The translations under genes and the position numbers were made by a program. From an uncultured Chitinophagaceae bacterium (GTDB lineage Bacteria > Bacteroidota > Bacteroidia > Chitinophagales > Chitinophagaceae), in NCBI GenBank assembly GCA_937897585.1, contig CALCNY010000068.1:1-12290 (forward strand): 12,290 nucleotides of DNA, written 5' to 3'. The notes under the pieces were generated by a model. The model was given only the letters and a program-made list of their open reading frames with translations. It made no database searches and had not been told where the DNA came from. Positions 1 through 6,395 of the stretch are shown one piece after another. Positions within the stretch are counted from its first letter, which is position 1; each line of letters begins with the position of its first letter.

Positions 1-16
1 TGTGCTCTTCCGATCT
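1..16 (+). other. Illumina adapter remnant (left end)
   Basis: The first 16 bases, TGTGCTCTTCCGATCT, match the 3' end of the standard Illumina TruSeq read-2 adapter. They are not genomic. The reading frame of the adjacent dehydrogenase is clean up to base 17 and meets the adapter there. Confidence 0.95.
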
Positions 17-162
17 TGTGTAGCAACAACAATACCAGTAGCTATTTCAATTTTATCAAAAAGAATTTGGTAATCGGCAGTGGGAATATATTCAAAATCG
101 AGACCGTTTTTTTTAAACGTCTCAATCATAATGTCATGAACAGGTGCGGTAATGAGGATCAT
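17..162 (-). CDS. 2-hydroxyacid dehydrogenase (phosphoglycerate dehydrogenase-like), N-terminal fragment
   Basis: Only the first 48 codons are present; the gene runs off the left end where adapter begins. The peptide opens MILITAPVHDIMIETF and ends ATGIVVAT. This fits the start of the D-isomer-specific 2-hydroxyacid dehydrogenase family, where a first strand with a conserved H is followed about 35 residues later by a TGLVVTTR-type strand. That stretch is the substrate-binding half; the NAD-binding Rossmann domain and the catalytic Arg, Glu and His are missing. Many Bacteroidota relatives are annotated as phosphoglycerate dehydrogenase (serine synthesis), but substrate cannot be set from this fragment. 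The ATG lies one base after the ridA stop (TGATATG), so the two genes should be cotranscribed and translationally coupled. An ATG at 165-167 is in another frame and was not used. Confidence 0.7.
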
Positions 163-163
163 A

Positions 164-547
164 TCATATAGAAGCAATCATGCTGATTTCTACATTTACA
201 TTTCTGGGCAAACCTTTTACAGCAACAGTTTCTCTTGCAGGATAATCTCCCGAAAAATATTGTCCGTAAACTTCATTTACAATGGAAAAATGTTCCATGC
301 CACTCAAAAAAATATTTGTTTTAATGATATTGCTGAAATCAGCATTTTCAGATTTTAATATGGCCTGAAGATTTTTCATTACTTGATGTGTTTCTTCTGC
401 AATTGAACTGGTAATTAATTCTCCTGTTTCAGCAACCAATGCTATCTGTCCGGAAATGAATAAAAGATTACCTGTTTTTACGGCTTGTGCATAAGGACCA
501 ATAGGAGCTGGTGCATCTAAAGTATTAACAATAGTCTTATCGAACAT
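164..547 (-). CDS. ridA: RidA family 2-iminobutanoate/2-iminopropanoate deaminase
   Basis: RidA proteins are small cytosolic trimers that hydrolyse reactive enamine/imine intermediates made by PLP enzymes such as serine/threonine dehydratase, protecting other PLP enzymes from damage. This 127-residue protein is full length for the family. Family motifs are GPYAQAV (17-23), SGQI (32-35) and PARETVAV with Arg105, the residue that binds the substrate carboxylate. Glu120, which holds the catalytic water in active RidA members, is also present, so an active deaminase is likely. I chose the ATG at 545-547. The open frame extends upstream to a TTG at 568, but that codon lies inside an exact -7 promoter element (566-573), so it should not be translated. 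The 2-hydroxyacid dehydrogenase gene follows after one base. If that enzyme feeds serine synthesis, pairing it with RidA would be sensible, but this is inference. Confidence 0.93.
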   Translation of the reverse strand: MFDKTIVNTLDAPAPIGPYAQAVKTGNLLFISGQIALVAETGELITSSIAEETHQVMKNLQAILKSENADFSNIIKTNIFLSGMEHFSIVNEVYGQYFSGDYPARETVAVKGLPRNVNVEISMIASI

Positions 548-565
548 TTTATTTTTTTTGTAATG

Positions 566-573
566 CAAATATA
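566..573 (-). promoter_or_regulatory. Promoter -7 element for ridA
   Basis: On the minus strand the bases read TATATTTG, an exact match to the Bacteroidota -7 consensus TAnnTTTG, 18 nt before the ridA ATG. No TTG at the usual 17-23 nt upstream spacing was found, so only the -7 half is supported. The element overlaps the alternative TTG codon at 566-568 and argues for the ATG at 547. Confidence 0.6.
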
Positions 574-589
574 TTCCTATTCAAGCACC

Positions 590-597
590 TATTTTTG
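590..597 (+). promoter_or_regulatory. Promoter -7 element for the dehydrogenase-like/tsaB unit
   Basis: TATTTTTG matches TAnnTTTG exactly and lies 17 nt before the ATG at 615. It diverges from the ridA element 17 bp to its left, so the two transcription units have back-to-back promoters in a 67-bp gap. No -33 TTG at normal spacing is visible. Confidence 0.5.
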
Positions 598-614
598 CTA
601 AAACTTTTCCACAA

Positions 615-1229
615 ATGAGAATAGTCATCTTATGTAATGAGAATTATGCAGTTTATATGAAATCACTTTCAAGTTCAATTAACTGGATTACAACCAATCA
701 CATCAATGAATGGATGGATATAGACAATGTGGATGGATATTTTAATTTGAACGAAAATGCCTGGAATGAAAATTATTCTCATATAAAAAAACCAGTTTTC
801 ATCAACGCAGTCAGTAACACTTTGAAAGAAAGCAATCAACATGAAAATGTTGTTAGAATGAATGGCTGGAATGGTTTTATTCAAAGAAATGTATGGGAAG
901 TTGCAGGCAATATTAGTCAGCAACATATCGACATGCTGAATGCCATCAATAAATCTTTTACCATCACACCCGATGAACCCGGATTTATCGCTCCACGAAT
1001 TTTGTCGATGATTATTAATGAAGCTTATTTTGCCAAAGAACAAAATGTAAGTACTGAAACAGAAATTGATACGGCAATGAAATTAGGCACCAATTATCCA
1101 AAAGGTCCATTTGAATGGAAAGAAGAAATTGGCATTTCAAATATTTTTATGCTTCTTGATAATTTAAGCAAATCAGATAGTAGATATAAACCATCTCAAT
1201 TATTAGTAACTGAAGCGACATCATTATGA
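615..1229 (+). CDS. Reduced 3-hydroxyacyl-CoA dehydrogenase-like protein, probably not a canonical enzyme
   Basis: Of 204 residues, the C-terminal half (about 120-185) matches the 3-hydroxyacyl-CoA dehydrogenase C-terminal domain: PGFIAPRILSMIINEAYFA and MKLGTNYPKGPFEW are close to the family's GFVVNRLL and LGTNYPxGPxEW motifs. The N-terminal 115 residues are far shorter than a full NAD-binding domain (about 185) and show no GxGxxG loop. Asn83 sits where the catalytic His of HFFNP would be expected, Glu95 may be the partner Glu, and the substrate-binding Asn of VVNR is replaced in IAPR (125-128). Those residue equivalences are my hand alignment. The family works in fatty acid or hydroxybutyrate metabolism, but here a dehydrogenase reaction is doubtful; a binding or structural role is possible. 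The stop overlaps the tsaB start (ATGA), so the two are translationally coupled. Not a recent pseudogene, as the frame is intact. Confidence 0.72.
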   Translation: MRIVILCNENYAVYMKSLSSSINWITTNHINEWMDIDNVDGYFNLNENAWNENYSHIKKPVFINAVSNTLKESNQHENVVRMNGWNGFIQRNVWEVAGNISQQHIDMLNAINKSFTITPDEPGFIAPRILSMIINEAYFAKEQNVSTETEIDTAMKLGTNYPKGPFEWKEEIGISNIFMLLDNLSKSDSRYKPSQLLVTEATSL

Positions 1230-1891
1230 GTATAATATTAAATATAGATACCGCACAGGAAACTGCTTTTGTTTGCATTTCTGAAAATGGCAAACCCAAA
1301 TTTGTTGCTGAAAATCATTCACAAAAAGATCATGCTTCATTTTTGCATCTTGCTATTGATGACCTTTTAAAAAAAGCTGCCATTTCAATTACAGATCTTG
1401 ATGCTATTGCTGTAACCAAAGGACCTGGCTCTTATACAGGTTTGCGTGTTGGCATGTCGGCTGCAAAAGGTCTCGCTTATACGCTTCAAAAACCAATAAT
1501 TACTCTCAGCACTCTTGAGCTAATGGCTCATGATATTCTAACTATTATCGGTGATAAGGAAAGCTTGGTTTGCCCAATGATTGACGCTAGAAGAATGGAA
1601 GTATTTACTGCATTGTATAATTCATCATTAAAAGAAATCAATTCTCCTTCAGCCATGATACTTGATGAAAGTTCCTTTGAAGATTCACTCATGAGTCATA
1701 CCATATTTTTTACTGGATCTGGATCCATGAAGTTTCAACAAATCTGCAATCACACAAATGCGAAATTTATTCAGATTAGCAACCTCTCTATTGCTATGAG
1801 CAAAATGAGTCAACACATGTTCGATAATGATATGTTTAATGATATTGCCATGGTTGAACCCGATTACATTAAAGCATATAAGGCATTTTAG
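1226..1891 (+). CDS. tsaB: tRNA threonylcarbamoyladenosine biosynthesis protein TsaB
   Basis: TsaB is the ASKHA-fold partner of TsaD in the complex (with TsaE) that transfers threonylcarbamoyl to A37 of ANN-decoding tRNAs, making t6A in the cytosol. The 221-residue protein is of normal length. It starts MSIILNIDTAQETAFVCI, the first ASKHA strand, carries the hallmark GPGSYTGLRVG at 66-76, IDARRMEVF at 119-127 (the usual MDARRxEVY), and ends with EPDYIKAY (211-218), the common VxPxYxR tail region. TsaB lacks the metal-binding histidines of TsaD, as expected. The ATG at 1226 overlaps the stop of the dehydrogenase-like gene by four bases, and no promoter is visible inside that gene, so expression from the 590 promoter is likely. 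No clear terminator follows in 1892-1950. Confidence 0.95.
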   Translation: MSIILNIDTAQETAFVCISENGKPKFVAENHSQKDHASFLHLAIDDLLKKAAISITDLDAIAVTKGPGSYTGLRVGMSAAKGLAYTLQKPIITLSTLELMAHDILTIIGDKESLVCPMIDARRMEVFTALYNSSLKEINSPSAMILDESSFEDSLMSHTIFFTGSGSMKFQQICNHTNAKFIQISNLSIAMSKMSQHMFDNDMFNDIAMVEPDYIKAYKAF

Positions 1892-1954
1892 GTATATTAA
1901 AATCTATTAACAAAATTGATTTTCAAGAATATTTTCTTTGTAATGAACTTTATA

Positions 1955-1962
1955 TATATTTG
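1955..1962 (+). promoter_or_regulatory. Promoter -7 element for the ArsR-type regulator
   Basis: TATATTTG matches TAnnTTTG exactly, 45 nt before the ATG at 2008. A TTTG at 1937-1940 lies 14 nt upstream, shorter than the 17-23 nt usual for a -33 element, so its role is uncertain. The predicted leader is about 40 nt. Confidence 0.55.
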
Positions 1963-2007
1963 CCAAAGCTTTATTTTCCATTTATTAACCAAAAAATTTA
2001 ATAACCT

Positions 2008-2358
2008 ATGATTGTTCCAAATCAATCAGAAGAAAACAATGTAGGCTATCAGAGTGCTGATGGTCAAACTGTTAAAATCAACTTGCACAATCTTAAAAAA
2101 GCAGCGCTTGTTTTAAGAGCCATGAATCATAAATTACGCCAACAAATTTTGGCCTTAATTGATTCAGAAAAGAAAATCACCGTAACAGAGATTTATGTGA
2201 GATTACGTTTAGAGCAATCTGTGGCTTCACAACATTTGGCAATTTTAAGAAGAGCCGGAATTGTAGTTACACAGCGCGACGGGAAATTCATCTATTACAC
2301 TGTTAATCACAAAAGAATTGTAGAACTGGATAAATTCTGTACAGACCTTGTAGGATAG
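2008..2358 (+). CDS. ArsR-family winged-helix transcriptional regulator
   Basis: A 116-residue protein with a single winged helix-turn-helix. After a polar 25-residue N-terminal arm, helices run through LRAMNHKLRQQILALI (36-51), the recognition helix is about VASQHLAILRRAGIV (72-86), and the wing is QRDGKFIYYTVN (89-100), all typical of ArsR/SmtB proteins (VSxHLxxLrxaGlV, then RxGrxxyY). ArsR proteins are homodimeric repressors released by metals, thiol oxidation or other signals. The metal motif CVC is absent and there is one Cys only (C111), so classical metal sensing and the two-Cys persulfide switch of BigR/SqrR are both unlikely unless C111 acts between subunits. It has its own promoter and terminator, and the next gene is an MBL-rhodanese fusion, an arrangement resembling BigR-Blh. 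Regulation of that gene is plausible inference. Confidence 0.88.
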   Translation: MIVPNQSEENNVGYQSADGQTVKINLHNLKKAALVLRAMNHKLRQQILALIDSEKKITVTEIYVRLRLEQSVASQHLAILRRAGIVVTQRDGKFIYYTVNHKRIVELDKFCTDLVG

Positions 2359-2380
2359 TATAAGTTTCATCTAAATCATT

Positions 2381-2412
2381 AAAAAGCGGTTGTATTCACA
2401 GCCGCTTTTTTT
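2381..2412 (+). terminator. Intrinsic terminator after the ArsR-type gene
   Basis: AAAAAGCGGTTGT pairs with ACAGCCGCTTTTT around an ATTC tetraloop: 13 pairs including one G-T wobble, followed by further T residues to make a run of seven. It begins 22 bp after the ArsR stop codon. The hairpin also overlaps the promoter of the next gene. Confidence 0.85.
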
Positions 2413-2419
2413 ATCTTTG
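2390..2419 (+). promoter_or_regulatory. Promoter of the MBL-rhodanese gene, nested in the terminator
   Basis: TTG at 2390-2392 and TATCTTTG at 2412-2419 are separated by 19 nt, matching the Bacteroidota TTG-N17-23-TAnnTTTG pattern. The -33 part lies in the 5' arm of the terminator hairpin and the -7 part begins at the last T of its T-run. The ATG at 2438 is 18 nt beyond the -7 element. Confidence 0.7.
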
Positions 2420-2437
2420 CCAGACAATCTAATTATC

Positions 2438-3841
2438 ATGTTTATAAAACAATTTTATACCAACTGCCTTAGTGAAGCAGCTTACTATATTGAAAGTGAA
2501 GGCGAAGTCGCGATCATAGATCCGTTAAGAGATATTGATGTGTACCTTGAATTGGCTGATGAAAGAAATGCCAAGATTAAATATATTTTCGAAACACATT
2601 TTCATGCAGATTTTGTAAGCGGACATTTGGATTTAAGCAAACAAACAGGAGCGCCAATAATTTATGGGCCAAATGCCAAACCTAAATATGAAATCCACAG
2701 CGCAAAAGACGGAGAAATCTTACCACTCGGTAAAACCAGCATTGAAGTTATTCATACACCCGGACACACGTTAGAAAGCAGTTGTTACTTACTAAAAGAT
2801 GAAAACAACAAACCGCACGCTATATTCACTGGAGATACTTTGTTTGTAGGTGATGTTGGAAGACCAGATTTGAGCAGTGGCACAATGAGCACTGAAGATT
2901 TAGCTGCGATTATGTATGATACCATTCAAACAAAAATTCTTCCATTGCAAGACGATATTTTAGTTTATCCAGCTCATGGACCTGGAAGCAGTTGTGGTAA
3001 AAACTTAGGTCCGAATACGCACAGTACAATTGGCGAACAAAAACAAACCAACTACGCCTTAAAACCTCAATCAAAAGAAGAATTCGTAAAAGCGGTAACT
3101 ACAGGTTTGCAGACAGCTCCAGTTTATTTCGCTATCAATGCAAAAATAAATCAGCAGGGTTATGAAGAAGTGAAAAAAGTGGCGCAACAAGGAACACAGC
3201 AGTTAAGCATAGACGCATTCAAAAATGCAGTATCAGAAGGTGCAATTATTTTAGATACAAGAAACGCAACAATATTTACACAAGGATTTATTCCAGGTTC
3301 GATATCAATTGGATTGGAAGGCAGATTTGCAGAATGGGCAGGAATGATATTACCATTTGATCAAAAATTGGTGTTGGTTACAGAATCCGGAAAAGAAGAA
3401 GAAACTGTTATCCGTTTGTCAAGAGTAGGTTTTGAAAACATGCAAGGCTGTTTGAAAGGCGGATTTGAAGCTTGGCAAACTGCAGGTGAAAGAATAGATA
3501 TGATTATTGATATAGAAGCTGATGAACTAATGATGGATATCCCTCATGACCCTAATCTGCTTGTTGTAGACGTAAGAAAAGAAACAGAATTTGGTGAAGG
3601 TCATCTTGAAGATGCGATGAACTTACCATTGAGCGACATGACTAACATTGTCGAACTCGCACAATTTGAAGAAACACAAAATTTATATATCCATTGTGCC
3701 GGTGGTTATAGAAGTGTCATTGCGGCCTCGTTGTTAAAACGCCAAGGCATCAACAATCTTAGAAATGTTTTGGGAGGATGGAATAGCATCAAGCAACAAG
3801 AGAAAGTAAAAATCGTGAAAGAAGCGAATGTGCTAAATTGA
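2438..3841 (+). CDS. Persulfide dioxygenase-type MBL hydrolase fused to two rhodanese domains (CstB/Blh-like)
   Basis: 467 residues from the ATG at 2438; an upstream in-frame TTG at 2390 is inside the promoter and is discounted. The MBL domain (1-200) has THFHADFVSGH (His54, His56, Asp58, His63), TPGH (His110), TGDTLFVGDVGRPDL (Asp133) and PAHG (His180). By comparison with ETHE1, His54, His110 and Asp133 should bind a single iron that oxidises glutathione or other persulfides to sulfite. GSSCGKNLG (Cys186) is the loop seen in MBL-rhodanese fusions. Rhodanese 1 (about 260-352) has VTESGKEEET where the active-site Cys loop should be, so it is degenerate. Rhodanese 2 (about 362-452) has an intact HCAGGYRS loop with Cys420. 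MBL, pseudo-rhodanese, rhodanese is the layout of staphylococcal CstB. Likely cytosolic sulfide/persulfide detoxification. An ArsR-type regulator lies just upstream. Function is inferred from motifs; the substrate is not proven. Confidence 0.9.
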   Translation: MFIKQFYTNCLSEAAYYIESEGEVAIIDPLRDIDVYLELADERNAKIKYIFETHFHADFVSGHLDLSKQTGAPIIYGPNAKPKYEIHSAKDGEILPLGKTSIEVIHTPGHTLESSCYLLKDENNKPHAIFTGDTLFVGDVGRPDLSSGTMSTEDLAAIMYDTIQTKILPLQDDILVYPAHGPGSSCGKNLGPNTHSTIGEQKQTNYALKPQSKEEFVKAVTTGLQTAPVYFAINAKINQQGYEEVKKVAQQGTQQLSIDAFKNAVSEGAIILDTRNATIFTQGFIPGSISIGLEGRFAEWAGMILPFDQKLVLVTESGKEEETVIRLSRVGFENMQGCLKGGFEAWQTAGERIDMIIDIEADELMMDIPHDPNLLVVDVRKETEFGEGHLEDAMNLPLSDMTNIVELAQFEETQNLYIHCAGGYRSVIAASLLKRQGINNLRNVLGGWNSIKQQEKVKIVKEANVLN

Positions 3842-3854
3842 TTTTTATAAAAAA

Positions 3855-4754
3855 TTATTTACTAGGTGGGTCTTTATCGATCCACCTTTTTTCATATTCA
3901 TCCTGATAACTCCATTTCCATCTGCGATGACTCCAAAGGTAATTATCAGGATTTTTTCTAATTGTATCTTCAAGTGCATCTCTGTATAAAAGGGTAAGTT
4001 CTCCTTCTTTTAAATCCGCGCCATTTTCTACAAGCACTTCAGCATCGAATTTATATTTTCCTCTTTTTACTTTTATCAATCTTATAAACACAACAGCGGT
4101 ATTATTTTTAATGGCAGCTTTGTCAGGCCCCGTTACAAAAGGAGCAGGCCTATTAAAAAAGTTGAGCCAATAAGCTTTTGCAGGCACGCCGGGATTTTGA
4201 TCAGCAGCCAACCCAATCGAATATTGTTGATTCAGTAACTGATGCATTTTGTTTTTAAATTCTTGTACAGAAACCAAAATCGTTCCTGTTTTACTTCTCA
4301 TGTCATAAAAAATCTTATCAATCACTTTGTTGTTGATTTTCATATACACGCCTATAAAAGGGATTGGCATTTTATCAGCAATAATCCAATTGGCCAATTC
4401 CCAGTTGAATTGATGTCCGGCATGAAACTGTACAGATTTTCCTTTTTGTGCCAACGCAACGGCTTGATCAAGATTGATATCGACCATTTTCGCAAAAGCC
4501 TTTTGAGACATGCTCAGCATCTTAATGGTTTCGATAAATGTGTCCGTGAAATTCTTATAAAATCTTTTGGCAATTGCCTTTTTCTCTGCTGGTGATTTTT
4601 CTGGAAAAGCAATATCCAAATTAGACATCACTACTTTTTTTCGATAACCAATTACATAATAAATGATCAGGTAAACGAAGTCACTAATTCTATAGATGAT
4701 AAAAAAGGGCAGCAACGAAAGCAAATAAAATAAACTGTAAACCAGATAATACAT
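3855..4754 (-). CDS. LpxL/HtrB-type lysophospholipid or lipid A acyltransferase
   Basis: 299 residues, the usual length for this family of inner-membrane acyltransferases that add secondary acyl chains to lipid A precursors or other envelope lipids. The N-terminus (1-36) is very hydrophobic and rich in Tyr and Phe, serving as the membrane anchor. The catalytic HxxxxE motif is HQFNWE (His114, Glu119), preceded by QFHAGH. Other family marks are IGVYMKINNKVID (134-146), ADQNPG (184-189, the usual DQ-x-P loop) and WSHRRWKW near the C-terminus (274-281, the usual W-H-R/K-RWK). Bacteroidota lipid A is commonly penta-acylated, and such an LpxL-type enzyme adds the secondary chain; the exact acceptor is not shown by the sequence. 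It follows nadB by 24 bp and is probably the last gene of the ispG-nadB unit. Thirteen bases separate its stop from the converging MBL-rhodanese gene. Confidence 0.9.
   Translation of the reverse strand: MYYLVYSLFYLLSLLPFFIIYRISDFVYLIIYYVIGYRKKVVMSNLDIAFPEKSPAEKKAIAKRFYKNFTDTFIETIKMLSMSQKAFAKMVDINLDQAVALAQKGKSVQFHAGHQFNWELANWIIADKMPIPFIGVYMKINNKVIDKIFYDMRSKTGTILVSVQEFKNKMHQLLNQQYSIGLAADQNPGVPAKAYWLNFFNRPAPFVTGPDKAAIKNNTAVVFIRLIKVKRGKYKFDAEVLVENGADLKEGELTLLYRDALEDTIRKNPDNYLWSHRRWKWSYQDEYEKRWIDKDPPSK
3864..3892 (+). terminator. Intrinsic terminator of the MBL-rhodanese gene
   Basis: AGGTGGGTC pairs with GATCCACCT (nine pairs, one G-T) around a six-base loop and runs into TTTTT. It sits 22 bp after the MBL-rhodanese stop and lies wholly inside the last codons of the converging acyltransferase gene. 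Confidence 0.75.
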
Positions 4755-4778
4755 AACTATAAATAATCTAACCCGAAA

Positions 4779-6377
4779 TTACAAAATTGTATTTTGAAGC
4801 AACCCATCTTGATAAGAAAAATCAGTATTGAAATGCAAGCCTCTGCTTTCTTTTCTTAATTCAGCACTCTTAACAATGAGATAAGCTACGGTAATCATGT
4901 TTCTCAACTCACATAGCTGAGGCGAAACCGTAGTTTTTTCATAAAGCAGTTCTGTTTCGCTGTGAAGCAAATCCAATCTTCTGTTAGCGCGTTGTAATCT
5001 TTCATTGTTTCTTACAATACCCACATAATCACTCATCAGCAATTTTAATTCTTTCAAACTTTGTGTGATCAGAATCATTTCTTTGGGAACATTAGTGCCT
5101 GCTGCATTCCAATCAGGTATATCATTTTTCAATTCCAATTTTTCTATTTGCTGCGATGCTGCGACAAAACTTCTGTGTGCAAAAACCATCGCTTCCAAAA
5201 GTGAGTTACTGGCCAAACGATTGGCGCCATGTAAGCCAGTACTAGCGCATTCTCCGGAGGCAAATAAATTCTTTATAGAAGTTCTACCCCACTCGTCTGT
5301 CTTTACACCACCACAACTGTAATGAGCGGCAGGAGCTACAGGTATCATGTCTTTTGAAACATCAATGCCAATGCTCATACATTTTGAATAAATATTGGGA
5401 AAATGATTTTTAAAATCATCAAGATTCATATGGCGACAATCAAGATATACAAACTCCGTTCCATTAATCTTCATTTCATTATCTATTGCTCTAGCTACAA
5501 TGTCTCTGGGCGCCAAATCTTTTCTTGAATCGTATTTCTCCATGAAAGCTTCACCCAAATGATTGCGAAGAATACCGCCATCTCCCCTAACCGCTTCTGT
5601 TATTAGAAATGAATGCCCTTTTACGCCAGCTTCAAATAGTGCCGTGGGATGAAACTGAATGAATTCCATATTTTCAATTCTTCCTTTTGCTCTGTAAACC
5701 ATAGCCACGCCATCACCTGTGGCAATAGTAGGATTTGTGGTAGTTCTGTAAACTTGCCCGTTACCTCCTGTTGCCAGCATGGTAATTTTAGCCACTATTT
5801 TTTCAATCTTGTTGTTGTGTAAATTCAATACATACACTCCATAACACTCAATATCAGGAGTTGACTTGGTAACTAGATAGCCTAAATGATGCTGAGTGAT
5901 AATATCAAGTACAAAGCAATGACTGATAACGGAAATGTTGTTGCAGTTTTTGATGGCTTCCAAAAGTGTTCTTTCCATCTCTTTGCCGGTAACATCTTTA
6001 TGATGTAAAATTCTGTTTTCACTGTGGCCACCTTCTTTTCCAAGTTTGAAATCTCCTTCAGGATCTTTATCAAATTGAGCACCCCAGGAAATTAATTCTT
6101 TAATTCTCTCCACACCTTCTTGTACAACGATTTCAACGATGTGAGGATTACAAAGTCCGTCGCCGGCAATTAAAGTATCTTCAATATGTTTTGAGAAACT
6201 ATCTTCATCCACATTCATCACACCTGCAATTCCACCTTGAGCATATTTGGTATTGGTTTCATCACTAGAAGCCTTTGTGATCACCGTAATTTTTTTTTCA
6301 GGAAATTGCTGCGCCACTTTCAATGCATAGGTAAGACCTGCAATACCTGAACCAATAACTAAAAAATCTGTATCCAT
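4779..6377 (-). CDS. nadB: L-aspartate oxidase
   Basis: NadB is the cytosolic FAD enzyme that oxidises L-aspartate to iminoaspartate, the first step of de novo NAD synthesis; NadA then makes quinolinate. The 532 residues fit the family. FAD-binding GSGIAG is at 9-14, TNTKYAQGGIAG at 42-53 and GGHSENRILH at 116-125. Further marks are ATGGNGQVY (202-210), QFHPT with His243, RGDGG (264-268), APRDIV with Arg291, AAHYSCGG with His352, and SGECASTGLHGANRLASNSL (374-393). His243, Arg291 and His352 correspond to catalytic His244, Arg290 and His351 of E. coli NadB. The ANRLASNSLLEAMVF run separates it from succinate dehydrogenase subunit A. The helical C-terminal domain is present (about 430-520). It lies 18 bp after ispG and 24 bp before the acyltransferase gene, so cotranscription is likely. 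nadA and nadC are not in the window. IspG and NadA are both Fe-S enzymes. Confidence 0.97.
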   Translation of the reverse strand: MDTDFLVIGSGIAGLTYALKVAQQFPEKKITVITKASSDETNTKYAQGGIAGVMNVDEDSFSKHIEDTLIAGDGLCNPHIVEIVVQEGVERIKELISWGAQFDKDPEGDFKLGKEGGHSENRILHHKDVTGKEMERTLLEAIKNCNNISVISHCFVLDIITQHHLGYLVTKSTPDIECYGVYVLNLHNNKIEKIVAKITMLATGGNGQVYRTTTNPTIATGDGVAMVYRAKGRIENMEFIQFHPTALFEAGVKGHSFLITEAVRGDGGILRNHLGEAFMEKYDSRKDLAPRDIVARAIDNEMKINGTEFVYLDCRHMNLDDFKNHFPNIYSKCMSIGIDVSKDMIPVAPAAHYSCGGVKTDEWGRTSIKNLFASGECASTGLHGANRLASNSLLEAMVFAHRSFVAASQQIEKLELKNDIPDWNAAGTNVPKEMILITQSLKELKLLMSDYVGIVRNNERLQRANRRLDLLHSETELLYEKTTVSPQLCELRNMITVAYLIVKSAELRKESRGLHFNTDFSYQDGLLQNTIL

Positions 6378-6395
6378 TTTATTTGAGGGAGCACT

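Noticed and set aside
548..568. Longer RidA start at a TTG (position 568) adding seven residues
   Set aside because: The TTG is part of an exact -7 promoter element and the family N-terminus aligns from the ATG at 547.
675..1043. 122-codon open frame antisense to the dehydrogenase-like gene
   Set aside because: It is the shadow of a gene with clear family motifs on the other strand and has no promoter or recognisable domain.
1892..1950. Terminator after tsaB
   Set aside because: The stretch is AT-rich but shows no stem longer than a few A-T pairs followed by T residues.
2390..2437. Longer MBL-rhodanese start at a TTG (position 2390) adding 16 residues
   Set aside because: The extension lies inside the terminator hairpin and promoter; MFIKQFYT at 2438 is the usual family start.
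4780..4791. Perfect 12-bp palindrome TACAAAATTGTA at the nadB stop codon
   Set aside because: Very AT-rich, no loop space for a terminator and no promoter nearby; chance is likely in this base composition.
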